DNA of 64,000 bases from Liolophura sinensis (GCF_032854445.1 NC_088295.1:29382470-29446469), one strand, 5' to 3'; counted from the stretch's first letter, positions 22,401 to 33,000 are shown. Notes: a model not told the origin generated them from the sequence alone. Translations and numbers: made by a program.

Positions 22401-24194
22401 TCGTGGAATTGCCCCGCAGAAAGGACGAAGAACATCTGTCAGAACTGTAGGGATTGTATTGTAAGAGGAAAGACTTACCAGCCAAACACACGGTTTGAAT
22501 TACAGAGGGGATGTGCCTCGTATGACTGCTCTTGCTTTTGTAACGGAACTTACGACTGTCCGCAGGAAACCAAGCAAGACATTTGCGAAGAGGATGAATC
22601 GCTTCAGGGTTGCTCTCGGTGTGTAGTTGACGGTGACGAATTCCCACCCAACAAGCGCTTCAAATTTGTTGAGGCTTGTTTCGAGTACGATTGCGATTGT
22701 GAATGCGATGGTAGCTGGCACTGCCCTGAAGAGAGAACAAAGACCATTTGCACTGACTCTATCCCAGAAAATCGTGTCATTCCAAAGCCGAACTGCGGGA
22801 TTTGCAAAATTGGGTTGAAGACATACGAAGGAAACACCAGGTTTAAACACGTTCAAGAATGTTTCGAGTTCATCTGTGATTGTAACTGCGACGGAAGCTG
22901 GGATTGCGATCCAAAACTTACGAAGAACCTATGCGAAGACGGAGTAGCGGCAGATTCCGCTCGACTGTTCGACGTAGAGACATGTAAAAAGTGTGAGGTT
23001 TCCGGAGTGGAATATCCCAGTCAGAAACCGTTCACGTATCAGAGGGAGTGCTTGGAACGGGAATGTTTCTGTCACTGCGATGGCACGTGGGCATGTCCCA
23101 AGGAGAAGAACATATGTAGTGCTGATTCCAGTAATGCTGATCTAGTGCAGAGAAAAGTAACAGATGGGAAAATAGGTGGGTAACGAAGAGTGCAAAAGGG
23201 ACGCGATCATGCAGCCATACCATATGCAGGGTGGTGGGTGGTGGCGCATGGTGGTTAGTGGTGGCAGGTGGCAGTGTTTGGAAAAGCGTGTTCTTGTATG
23301 GTATTTACGCCGAGTCCCAGTAATATGGAGTTCAACTTAAGGGCTAAAATGAAGGAAAGCAATGCAGTTTACAGCTTTACTATACTCACAAAAAGTTTGA
23401 ATTGTCAACACCTGGCGACTTTTACTCACTATGTTTAAATCAGCCTTGATGATGTCACCCAACGCAATGAAAATAAAAGTCTTTGTCTTGAAAACAATCT
23501 GATACAGTTTAACATGATAAATTGGGAAAAAGTATTTCCAAGTGTAGTTTCTTTGCAATAATATGGACGTCCAACATATCGATGTGTGGAGCTTGTGGAT
23601 GTTATGTTAGTGATAAAACGCCATTTTGTTAATGAATACCAGTAATGTTTGAGATAGCCGTTTAAACGAAACAGAGATTGTTGATTTTAGCCGTTATAAC
23701 CTGAGCGTAAAAAAGCAACAACTGGAAGTATCTTTATTCTGCCTAAGGCTAGATTTCGTAGATCATCTGGATACATTCTTGCATCTAAATAACCTTACAA
23801 TATATATTTAATCATTTGGAACATTTGAATGTAAGCTTTGACCGGCTAAATTTGAAAGGGTTTTAACTACTTTTTACTGGGATTAGTTTCCCTTTTGTGA
23901 AGGAAATTGCAATATCTTTTTAACCTTCTGGAATATTTTATTCTAAACTTAGCATTTATCCGTCGAAATTTGAACAGGTTTTAATTGCTTTCTTATGGGA
24001 TTAGTTTCTCTTTAGTAAACTCTTTATTAAAACCATGAAATCACACTCGTTATTTTTTGACAGGATGCAAAGTGAAGGGCAAAGTCTACACGACCCCGAC
24101 GTTCTCCTTCGTTGACGGATGTTTCGAATACAACTGCGTATGTAACAACGGTGCCTACAATTGCCCTGCCACAAAAACGAAACAATTATGTTAA
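473..24194 (+). CDS. giant VWC-like module repeat protein, 3' part (22 exons)
   Basis: Probably a secreted, disulfide-rich matrix or ligand-binding protein; its function is not known. Exons: A 473-724, B 1326-1577, C 2237-2488, D 3100-3354, E 3538-3789, F 4245-4490, G 6009-6278, H 6756-7007, I 7489-7992, J 9405-9644, K 10086-10325, L 12158-12400, M 13013-13171, N 13717-13890, O 14486-14644, P 15232-15405, Q 16732-16890, R 19057-19218, S 19903-20061, T 21138-21299, U 21955-23175, V 24064-24194. All are bounded by AG/GT and all introns are phase 1, so every internal exon length divides by three. Together they encode about 1,971 residues and 29 modules. The basic module is C-x18-C-x4-C-x-C-x7-C-x8-C with a DGSWNCP core, like the N-terminal half of a VWC/chordin CR domain; the CCxxC second half is absent. 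Exon A opens with an acceptor, so the start codon and signal peptide are upstream of the window. VWC assignment is from motif recognition; exon boundaries are inferred from splice signals and phase. Confidence 0.85.
1597..1670 (-). mobile_element. SINE family 1 fragment (3' tail part)
   Basis: In the intron after exon B, a TTTATTTATT run is followed by CTCAAGAATATTTCACTTA, the reverse complement of the family 1 3' end. Only about 70 bases remain. The adjoining sequence to about 1830 is not recognisable as this SINE. Confidence 0.55.
4560..5760 (+). repeat. 41-bp minisatellite in intron F-G
   Basis: About 14 near-perfect 41-base units lie between about 5040 and 5615. They share AACATATGTTTGCAATRG and TTCTTCGGTAGATAAATTAC, and unit starts (5042, 5083, 5124 and so on) are exactly 41 apart. 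Degenerate relatives extend upstream to about 4560 and downstream to about 5760. A G-rich low-complexity patch lies at about 4919-4944. There is no coding potential and there are no spacers of the CRISPR type. Confidence 0.9.
6009..12400 (+). CDS. VWC gene block 2: exons G-L, modules with SRSG-type tails
   Basis: Six exons with seven modules. The module core resembles block 1, but the tails change to CGGTERISRSG-type sequences followed by Ser/Thr/Arg/Gly-rich stretches ending in RRTGGS or similar. Exon I (7489-7992) is 504 bases, exactly twice 252, and holds two complete modules (cores NEDGSWECPA and NEDGSWNCPA) with no intron between them. Exons J and K are both 240 bases. Exon K has a variant core (KSGAWDCPS), and exon L ends in a basic tail (TSSKRG). 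The L donor is assigned at GGGG/GTAGGT by phase. Confidence 0.85.
7096..7146 (+). repeat. GT/GGT/poly-G low-complexity tract
   Basis: A GTGTGTGTGTG run grades into GGAGGTGGTGGTG and then a run of about 17 G. It lies in the intron between exons H and I. The proline-rich open frame it makes on the other strand is an artefact of composition. Confidence 0.85.
8000..9400. other. intron I-J without recognised content
   Basis: About 1.4 kb of AT-rich sequence. I looked for a further module exon (TGYTAYAGRTT..TGYRT and GAYGG..TGG patterns) and for SINE ends and found neither. The short open frame near 8460 resembles nothing known to me. Confidence 0.6.
10345..11215 (+). repeat. ~88-bp minisatellite in intron K-L
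   Basis: About nine or ten units of roughly 88 bases share CTGCTTTTTGTAAC, TCGATGTTACAATCCGAC and CATGTGACTATGAGAACAA segments. Spacing between equivalent points is 87-88 bases. Degenerate copies may continue to about 11430. Minus-strand open frames of 80-168 residues here simply read the repeat and contain no domain. Confidence 0.85.
12487..12770 (+). repeat. 20-bp minisatellite in intron L-M
   Basis: About 14 units of the form TGAGCATCATGAGTAACTGT with few substitutions. It is followed by a short direct repeat of CTCAGTTCTACAAYGCC at about 12765 and 12825. Confidence 0.9.
13013..21299 (+). CDS. VWC gene block 3: exons M-T, compact modules without long tails
   Basis: Eight exons of 159-174 bases, each one six-cysteine module of the form YCxVxGQYYRxNxRFSYxxxC. 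The basic tail of blocks 1 and 2 has shrunk to a few residues after the last cysteine. Tyr-rich stretches such as QYYRLN replace the YxRG of the upstream modules. Exon O (14486-14644) ends RQRDKRG, which contains R-x-K-R, the furin-type consensus. Exon N carries an acidic run (CDDDDRESD) after its last cysteine. The intervening introns hold the 17, 24 and about 35-base minisatellites. Confidence 0.85.
13205..13530 (+). repeat. 17-bp minisatellite in intron M-N
   Basis: Alternating units of GAGGGCACTGAATAAGT and GGGCATTGAATCAGT run from about 13280 to 13460, with degenerate flanks. The unit is 17 bases, so reading frames shift from unit to unit and the tract is non-coding. Confidence 0.85.
14285..14430 (+). 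repeat. unclassified dispersed repeat, copy 1
   Basis: This stretch of intron N-O closely resembles 51765-51930 inside TNFAIP3. Shared segments include GTCTGATATTTACTG and GTAAATACAGAAAATTTT followed by ATTTGATAAG, in the same order and orientation. It has no pol III boxes and no coding frame. It is probably part of a decayed mobile element whose ends I cannot define. Confidence 0.6.
15570..16650 (+). repeat. duplicated intronic segment in intron P-Q
   Basis: About 60-80 bases at 15575-15640 (CTCCTTTCCGTGA...TTTTCCAACATTAAGG) recur at 16580-16645 with substitutions. The segment between them holds ACTCAACTCAAC-type simple repeats. It is either a local intronic duplication or two copies of a short unclassified repeat. 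Confidence 0.5.
17020..17074 (-). mobile_element. SINE family 1 remnant reduced to tail plus head
   Basis: A TTATTTTTTTTGATT tail (minus orientation) is joined almost directly to GCTAACCAACTGAGCCACGG, the reverse complement of the SINE head with its A-box. About 200 bases of body are missing, which looks like an internal deletion of a complete copy. Confidence 0.65.
17165..19015 (+). repeat. 24-bp minisatellite (~75 units) in intron Q-R
   Basis: The unit CCTGTCTTAAAGCMTGSCAA plus four bases repeats for about 1.85 kb. Variants lie in sub-blocks: GCATGGCAAT and GCCTGCCAAT alternate in the 5' part, GCCTGACAAT in the middle, and GCCTGGCAAT with TTCTGTCTT in the 3' part. Because 24 is divisible by three, several frames stay open on both strands for up to about 210 residues (PVLKP-type forward, GFKTGGLP-type reverse). 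There is no splice context or domain to support expression. Confidence 0.9.
19388..19622 (-). mobile_element. SINE family 1, nearly complete minus-strand copy
   Basis: It runs from the TTTATTTGATT tail through TCAAGAATATTTCACTCAT and GCAGGTTGCT to the head complement CCTCAGCCACGGAGGCCCCT. It lies in the intron between exons R and S. A small internal deletion relative to the other copies lies near 19490. Confidence 0.85.
20080..20610 (+). repeat. degenerate ~35-40-bp tandem repeat in intron S-T
   Basis: GGTTAAGGGCTGGTGAGAAA-like units with variable spacing and many substitutions. This is the most decayed of the intronic minisatellites. Confidence 0.6.
21955..23175 (+). CDS. VWC gene exon U: seven eight-cysteine modules in one exon
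   Basis: A 1,221-base exon, open throughout, with seven modules of about 50-60 residues. Each begins CxxC (CRTC, CQTC, CKYC, CRDC, CSRC, CGIC, CKKC) and has CxCxC rather than CxC in the middle, giving eight cysteines instead of six. The two additions are likely partners in an extra disulfide (inference). Modules are separated by short acidic or Pro-containing linkers. The exon enters at phase 1 after CTACAG and leaves at GATAG/GTGGGT. Seven modules without introns suggest either the ancestral form of the array or a block that lost its introns. Confidence 0.9.
23780..24020 (+). repeat. two-copy tandem duplication before the last VWC exon
   Basis: Two diverged copies of roughly 115-125 bases. 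Each contains a TTTGAA..GGTTTTAAYT stretch followed by GGGATTAGTTTCYCTTT. They lie just upstream of the acceptor of exon V. Confidence 0.6.
24064..24194 (+). CDS. VWC gene terminal exon V with stop codon
   Basis: The acceptor is TTTTGACAG and the exon encodes one final six-cysteine module (CKVKG at the start, CNNGAYNCPA core). TAA at 24192-24194 directly follows the last cysteine, so the protein ends on the module with no tail. Candidate poly(A) signals lie at 24639 and 24780. The module lacks the Asp-Gly pair of most cores (NNGA instead of xDGS). Confidence 0.85.
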
Positions 24195-24638
24195 TGATTA
24201 TATGCTTAATACTGTCTCGTTTCGCAGGCTTGGCATTCTTGTGAGCTGTTAGTTTAACAAGGAATTGAGCCATATTTCATGCGGATTTTACAGCATAGTG
24301 AAGTGTATATGTATATACCCTCACAGACGTTGTTAAAATTGATTAAATTTTCTATTGTGTTGGCATATTATTCCCGGGGACAAGGCTGTTCAGGCCCGGG
24401 AAATCTTAATGAAAGAAGCTGTTTGTTTGTGTTCCAGTTCAGTCACGCATTTTGACACAAGTGTACAACAGACTACCACATTAACCACATGTCTGTTTAG
24501 TATTGCTATAACCAAAATTAATGTCCATATGTACGTAAACGGTGTCGTGTGAATATATGACGTATGTCCATTGAACGTTTCTGCAAATCAAGAAAAAACT
24601 TTGATGTAACTGTAGAGAACACCACTGTAATTTGGAAA

Positions 24639-24785
24639 AATAAACGAAATCCATCACTGTCAAAAGATTTTTTTGAAGGACGGTCATTAATTTTTACACT
24701 CGTATAAATCGCATATGGAATATGCTTGAACATGCTGTACGTATGCTGCAAGGCAACGAAGTAAATAGTGCATAACAAAAATAAA
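24639..24785 (+). terminator. candidate poly(A) signals of the VWC gene
   Basis: AATAAA occurs at 24639-24644 and again at 24780-24785, about 450 and 590 bases after the stop codon. Either could end the transcript; no transcript data are available. Confidence 0.45.
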
Positions 24786-24799
24786 TCAGCATGTTGTTA

Positions 24800-27050
24800 G
24801 CGAGTATTTATTATAGCTGTGCTTGTTTGCATGAAATATTAACATCACTCTCAACATTACCACGGTAATATTACAGGGTTGTCTTCATATTCATTGTATC
24901 AGGGACGACGTTACACCAACAATCAGATAAACTGACAATAATACAGCAGGCCGTTCTCAGTGCCGGCATTTTGTGCTGCCTCCCTGCAATGCCACGCTGA
25001 AAAACAATACACGACACCTCACCCGGTCACAGCATCGACGCTCGGTCTATCTCCTTATGGTAGAGCGTCGCATCGTGGAAGTATTGACTGATTTATTGTG
25101 AATTATTTGCCTGCTACTGATTGATTTATTTGTTTGATTGGTGCTTTACGTCGTACTGAAGAATATTCCATATATGCGAGGGCGGTCAGCATTATGTCTA
25201 TCCGCAGGTTGCCGACAGGCCTTTCCACATACAACCGTGTAGGACGCCAGCATGCTGCCTGCTTCTGGTTTTAAGTCACTTGTAACATTCTTTACATGTC
25301 AAAGTTTGCCTGTGTGTCTTTCTTTAGCAGCATGCGATTCCTGTGCTGGGTGTCAAAATTATAGCTGGTTCTTAGTGATGAATCACATGGGGAATAAAAA
25401 GGTAGTATGAGTTAACACCACCAGCGATATATGAACCTTCCCCAAAATGCTGGCCGAGACAGACCAAGGTCATGGGTTCAAGTCCAACCTCTGTCGCGGC
25501 TTACAATCAAACCATTTATCTGGCTATGTGCGTGTGGCTCTCTCGGAGATCGGAGCACTTTCCACCAACTATATAACACTACCGTTGTCGTATTTTCAAA
25601 CGCGACATTTTTCGATGCGTCTTTTGGGATCCGTGGTCATCTCACACAACTAACGACCCTGAGCGGATAACCGGGGAGAAGGAAGAGAGGAAAAGGGAAA
25701 ACCGAAGTTTGTAACAATACTATAATAGAAAACACAACCTCCAGTCCTTCCACAAATTTCGGTTCAAAAAAGAAATGGTCCTATACATGGCTTGAGCTTC
25801 ATTACACACAGTGCGACTGGGTGTTGGACACACGAACTGTTCCTCAAGCGGCAGAACGGAACGTTCCATCTGTTGCAGATTGTTTGGTCGATTCCCTTTA
25901 CTGACACTTTCAACATTACTTGGGTCACATGACACTGTGTCTTATACCACACCAAGGCGGTCTCCGTTTCGCCATATACTACCTACCAAGTGGCCCATTC
26001 ACGGAGCCATTTAACAGTAAAACCTAGATCTACGATTTGTTTATCTGTTTGATTGCTGCTTAAGGTCACAAGATTTTTCTCTCTTATAACGACCGCTTAC
26101 TTGAATAGAAACCTCAACGGCGCCCTAATAAACCACCGGCATTTGTTGAGTTACAGGCTAACATAAATCGTAGTGATGGAAACTCAGCGACCTCCCTGGA
26201 AGACCACATAATAGAGCACGCCAAACGCTCACTGCTATATTCAACAACTTTCTATTTACACCATAGCGGTTAGTTTTAGCTCATCAAGGTCTAACAATCA
26301 CACAAAAAAGGGGAAATTCAATAACTCCCCGTCCAAGGCTGGGATTAAATCCACGCCTGTTGGGTAAAAGTATATAGCCCATTTCCCTCTTTTTTTCCCT
26401 CTCATAAAAACATTTGAGAAGAAAATGGCGATCCTCAGAGCACTATAGACTCTTGCAGGTAGACCTCATGCATGGGACTGCCAGGGTTCACTACACCTCC
26501 AAGTGTGTCCAGTCTCCTTGGAGGTGTGCTACCATGTGCATGCTATTCCGCCACTCCTGGAGATGTTTCTCAGGTGAACAGAACACCTGTTCAAGACAAG
26601 TGTCAATCATTCATCAGATGTTAACATCAGCTGATGCCTTAGTCACCAGATTACATCATAGAAATGATCACCATCCACTGAAATTAATTTCTTAGTGATT
26701 GTTTATTTACCCATAACCAAAAAGTCATCGCCTTTTCTTGTGCAATATAATCTTTGACAAAATATTCTTATTCTGGAATTATTGCAATTCCGAAATACCA
26801 TAAAATGATCTGTAGAATGGCAAATCCAACTTTTAATATGGAAGCAAATTATACTCATGACTTGGTGAAACCTGCAAAACTCGGTTTAAATTTACAAGTA
26901 AAATTCAAATTCTGACATAAAGAATCTAAGCAGTTTATGAAAACCCAGTTCAGGTGAAAATGTACACATCAATCTAAATACAATAGTGCTGTTAAGTTGC
27001 AAAGTTTCCCTTCTCAAACTGGTTTAGTGTGAAAAGTCTCATTAGATAAA
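24800..27050. other. intergenic region between the VWC and TP53I3 genes
   Basis: No gene recognised. It contains a partial SINE (25121-25265), a decayed SINE relic (26034-26103), a possible tRNA-like B-box (GGGTTCAAGTCC near 25470) and one 11-base inverted repeat (26493-26527). Open frames up to 93 residues have no recognisable domains. Confidence 0.6.
25121..25265 (-). mobile_element. SINE family 1, partial minus-strand copy
   Basis: TTTATTTGTTTGATTGGTGC, then a diverged CGTACTGAAGAATATTCCA and GCAGGTTGCC. The head is missing and the body carries a deletion between the GTCAGCATTATG and ATCCGCAGGTT segments. Confidence 0.75.
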
Positions 27051-27058
27051 ATTATTCT

Positions 27059-30000
27059 TCAGTATAAAATTAATTCCTGCATAGACATTGTAAAAGGAAA
27101 AAAAAATATCACAAATCTTGGATATATGTGGACTCTTTCATAACGTAAATTATCAAGAGGATCACAATTCTGCGTGCAGGTTTCATCTTGCACTCGTAAA
27201 ATTATCTTCCCTGTGTTTTCATTTTTCTCCATAACACTGTGAGCTTCCGATATCTTGTCAAGGGGAAGAACTCTGTCAATGATTGGCTTAAGTCTACCGG
27301 ATTCAAAATGTGGCATTGCTTCTCGGACGAAATTCTTGACAAGTTCCGCTTTATACTGGAAAATTCAAATAAAAAATGTATAAAGCTGTTGTTAACTTCA
27401 ATCTATCAAACCTTGTAAGTTTGCAGACAAGTAAAACAATTTCCATCATATGTCGCATTAACAAGATTGGGTCTGGATAAAATCTTTTCTTGCAATATTT
27501 GCAATCATATCAGCTTATGTATGAGATTCATATGATTTACAATGTTTACAGTTATTGTTACAGATATGAAAGCTAAGTGCGCTAAAATACTGGACTGAAT
27601 CAAATTTACCACTTGGAAGTTTTCAGACCTTCACCTCTCTACCAGGGGAATATCAAGTCATTGGGAGAAAGGTGAGAGCCCATATACATGCACTTGCTCT
27701 TTAAAATAGAGGTAAAACTGAGAAAATGAACTTTTTGGAATGTATTTATTTCTCACTGCCTTTTCACTCTACATAAAGGTAGTCAGGAAGAAGAGAGAAA
27801 GCCTGAAGTAAACTACGGAATTTTCAACAGGTTCCTATCCAGGTTCCTTGTCTATAAAACTGAAGCCACACTGAGTAAGCAAGAACTGAAATTTAGTACC
27901 CGACCTCATGGGTCAGGGTTAAAACCGGGAAAAACATATGAAGGGAAAAGACACTAAACCTGACAGCCTCCCAGTCACAGAATGCTTACACCAGGCCCAT
28001 ATGTGCTTGTTCTCTCCCTGTATACTAAGCAATTAGGGAGCATTAGATACAAAGATTACCGATTTTAATGTAAGCATGAACTGACTAGGAATTGAACCCA
28101 GAACCTCTTGTTTTATGAGTAGATTTCTTAATCAAATGTATTGCATTATTCAACTTCATATTTCACTCCAGTATTTTCCTGTATAAATTTGACCTTCGCA
28201 ACTTGCCACAGTCTATCATGGTTTCATAATTATTCAACTTTGAATCACAAACTAGACCTACCTCATTTGACGAGCACGCAGTGTTGTTCCAATCAAGTTG
28301 AATTCTTTTCCTCAGGATAAAACCCAGTAAATTTCCCTCCACTTTTGGGCCACCTCAATGGAAATGTATTACAGAAAACATCATTAGTCAAGCACTAGCA
28401 ATGTCAGTCAAGCAGACATGGCCATTTTACAATGTACCTTAATGTGTGTAATTATCATTGTGTTGAATAACTGGTCCTTGTTTAATGAACATACTCAAGA
28501 CTATTTCACTCAAAGGATGGCAGTAGGTTTATTTGTTGACGATCTTTTGACTTAAAGCAGCAGCCGAGGCTGTGAGAGCTGGATTCAAACATGTTACTTC
28601 AGTGGTCAAGGATCTGGCCCCGGGACAATGCAGTAATCTTAGAATTAGGTCAAAATTTCAAAATTCCTTTGTAACTGTTATTTCTTACATTACAAGATCA
28701 AAATACTGCTTGACAACTTAAAAAATTCTGGGTAAGTTTTGGAACAACAAATTTCAACTAAAATAATGGGAAGGAACATGAAAAAAATCTAATGATAATG
28801 AGGCCAAGGGAAGACACTTTTGATGGCGACTGGTTTACTCACGTCACCTAGTTGAACACCACTAATATTCAGGGATAAAGGTAAACTCCGGATAAGATTC
28901 TATGCCTCTTTTTTGAGTGAACAGTGAACAGAATTAAATACACCAATATATATACTATATATGTATATATATACACACACACGCAGACTTCAAAGATCAA
29001 AACTTACCCAATAATCCATAAGATACCCATCTACCATCCACAGCTATTAACTTGACATTTTGTTCCCAGAAAGAACCGCACCACACAGTCCAGTATCAAG
29101 TTTGCCCCAGAACCTTAATGTAAAGGAAACCAGCTGTTAGTTTAGTATTATCATTCAAACAACTGAAGACTGACAAAGATACACAATACATGGACAAATT
29201 ATCCTGAGTTAGCTGGAGATGGGTTTTAAACACTGCTTTTGTCACTACCCCAGCAAATCGGTGTGGCCTTTACAGGTTCCTGTGCATTGCTCCAAAAGAT
29301 CCTTTCAAAGAACACACTGTGACAGATTCATACCCTCAACAGATAATGCACTGTATGCTAAACTAGAATCTGGAAACAAAAAACCCCTCCAAAAACCTTA
29401 AGGAAATTGAATGCCTATAATCTAAATCGTCATTTCATTTGATTGAACCATTTAGAATATATACACAATAATGTCTAATCATGTTTTAATCACCAAATAT
29501 TTTGCTCTGTTTGCTTCAGTTGTACATAAAACACAGATATTGAAGTGGCAATAATGTTTAGCAGCTCAAAGATATTTCTTTCTATTTATGCATTTATGTA
29601 TACGACACACTTCAGATGATCATAAGTAAACATCTACAGATATAAGACATCATATATGGCTCTACAAATATGCAAAGAATGAATGGTAAAATCAGACAAA
29701 AAGTTAAATTAGAAGCTTTTAAAGCAGCTAAAGTGAATAAAAAAAATTAAACTATAAGAAATTAAATAAAATAGTTCTTAGTATACAATAACTTGAAAAT
29801 GCCTTTGCAGTATTCAACTAAAGCACTGCCAGAAGCACTGTCAACTATCTGAAATACAACCTGTCCCATGGAGCACAGGGCATATTATTAGGGTGTACAT
29901 TTAAAAAAACCTGGTCAAAATTAAAAAACATTAGTCTGCATATGTAGATTAGTGCACTTACCATGAAAATAAAAGTTCATTTCACTTTAGAAATTTCATT

Positions 30001-33000
30001 TCTGTAACCATACATTTGGGTTAAACTTTGTCAAATCTCCTCTCTTTCTGTGCTCTGGCTTGCTGTCATAGTTGGGAAATTGATGATACGAAAAGTGAGG
30101 CTCTCCTACCTAGCCTCCTTGAAACGTGCTGCCATATTTGGCCCCATCGAAAAAAAAAAGTGTTTTGCTTCTCACAGAACTTTAGTACATCTATGTCAGA
30201 CCTAACTTAAAAAAAAAAACAACACAGCCTATTTTGAAGCAAGTAACTTTCTGAGAAAATCGCTAAGGGTATAGAAAATTATTTTCCTTACCATGATCGG
30301 GCCTGTATATTATACCCTAAGAGCGGTTTCAGATTAAAGTGTAGAAGAAAGATCAGATCAGACTGACGCTGTTGTTGCAGCACATTACACAAGATAATTC
30401 TGTTTTGAATAATACTAGCCATGTTTTTTGGAGAAAAATAAACTATAATTTGGAATGGGTTTGAGAGTGTTTACCTGGTTGAAAGGTATTACATATAACC
30501 AGCGACAACAAAGAAAAAAATCAAGTGGTCAGGTAGAGGTAGAGCCAGAGCCAGCTGACCTCAGATGCGGGTGGGCTAGACCAGGTAGGTTGGATAAGCT
30601 AACCCTATCAAGGATAAAAGCATGTTGACCAGAATCACATGGTAGAGCTCTAGATCAATCAAATTTTTAAGTCAATGCTTAGGTCCTATTTCTTCACCCC
30701 GGAAACCTCACAGGGAATAAATATACTAGCTTATAAATATATGTACCCCCAAAAAAGGAACTTACCCCCTGTGGCCTGTGTTACTTTCTCACTGAAGTCT
30801 CCCTCTTTGTAGTTGAATCCTGCCACAGCACCCAGGGATTTAGCAGTCTCTATCTTTGCCTGAGAACCAGCAGTTACGATTGGTTTAGCTCCAGCCAATA
30901 GGGACAGCTGTATGGCTGCTGTGCCCACACCACTGCCTCCTGCATGGATCAGCACCCAATCGCCAGCCTGCACTTTACCTGGTCACAAACTGTTTTATTT
31001 CATTGGTGTGTTAAATTATGCTCAACACTGTTACACTTCAGTTTAGTGTAGTCGGATTTATGGAACCTTTAGAGAAACTGAAAAATGAAACTACTGTACC
31101 TTACCTTACCACATACCTGGAATAATCAAAAACTCACACCTATAGATAAATCAACAGTTATTGGATTTGATCACATCACCCTTCAGTGAGAGGATAATGC
31201 CTGCAACAACCTCAATATTCTTCCTATCAAAAAATTGATTACCACAAGTATTTTCATTCAAATCTCAGATATTGTGCTTTCTTTATAACTCTGGATGCAT
31301 TAGTAGCAACTATACACAGAGATTTCTTGTGAGGGCAGTTATGTTTTAGTCATTTAACACTCAGGTGGATGTAGGGGAGTAACAAACACACAATTGGCAG
31401 TGACTGATAATTTAGTGGCAGTTTTGCTCGTTTCCGTTTCTCATCACATCTCAGTCACCTTCACCTGCTGGGTGGCATGAACAAAAACAACTCATTAATA
31501 AAGCACTTTACTGATAACAGAAGCCAGGATTACCTTAATAAAATAATAATCCGGTGAAGCATAACACTTTACCTGTAAGGCGATGTTCCATTAAATAAAC
31601 TGACCCACAATATTACCTATTGTATGTAGAAGTTGAAAAGCCGTAAGCCAGGTTTCAGGTATAGCAGCTGCTGTGTCAAAACTCATCCCAGATGGAATTG
31701 CAATCAACTGGTCTTCATGGGCAGCCACATACTCAGCATTACCACCCCCTAAACAGACAGAGAGGGAGCAAGAGAGGAAATGTACCTTTATCTATAGTTA
31801 TAGTTCAGATCAATAAAAAAATTCATACCAATGACGATAATGTTTATGCCATCAGGGTGTTACTAGTGGATCTAATGCAGAATTGTCAACTCAGATAGGA
31901 CCAAAGTTAGAAACCCAAACAAATGGGGTCAAGGGACTGCAGCCTTTTTTAACTGTATTTGGCAAGGTTTTGATGGGAATGTATGTACATGAATTTCATA
32001 ATCACACCAGATAAAAACATCTTACAACAATATCATGAAACATTTTTGCGCAAGAAGCATGAGATTTAGTACACTGACTGTGAAATTGTGATTAACAAAG
32101 ATGAGATTCAAACCAAAAATGAAAGAGATGACAGGTGATTCAACCACTTCATCTGGTCTTACCACTGAAAACAAGCATCTAAACACTTTGGCAACAATCT
32201 ACCCCAAAAGTTCTAGTAGCGTCAGTGACAAAACAATAGTCTCTATTATTCCTGCGTCAGTTTCAAAGTGTGATTTATTTTACAGATTTCAGTGGTGTTT
32301 TATGTCACACTTTAGAGTACTTAACTTTTTTGACAGTGAGCAGGTTAATGCATAGAACAACCTGTGTAGACATTTGGGGAAAACAGAGTATATTCGCAGA
32401 TATATAGTGTGAAAATCTGCTGACAGAAAACTGCACCTGTGGGAGATGGATTCAAGCATGCAAGCTCAATGAACAAGGGCTAATGGACGTAAGACAGAAG
32501 CCAGTCATTAGCACATTACATTAACGATGACAGTAACTCTTTGGTTGTTTAGATACTAAAACATAAGGAAACCTGGTAGGAGAGCCATAACTCTGTCCCC
32601 GACCTTCCACCCGGCCATGCAGTCTGGTCCTAGTTGGTGAATCATGCCTGCGGCCTCCAAGCCCAGGATCTCACTAGCCCCGGGGGGAGGAGGGTAACCA
32701 CCTTTACGCTGAATTTTGAAAATTACAATGGTTATATAGAAAACAGAGGCACAGACAAATTACATCCTCATTTCACTGTAACTTCATGTAGACATCACAA
32801 CTGTATCACATGATCATCACGATCAAATTAAAACAACTATGCTTTCTCGTCAATACTCCTTTAATAATTAAGAATTCAAGAATTCAAGTGGATCTCCAAG
32901 GACCAGATAGAGCTACTTTAATAAATATATGTATGCTACTGAAGTATCATGCCAAAGACACTGGACATAACACCCCATCCAGCAGCAAGTACCATTGCTA

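Noticed and set aside
21972-23223. Several antisense and shifted frames inside exon U
   Set aside because: They are shadows of the seven-module exon, whose own frame has the conserved cysteines and correct splice phases.
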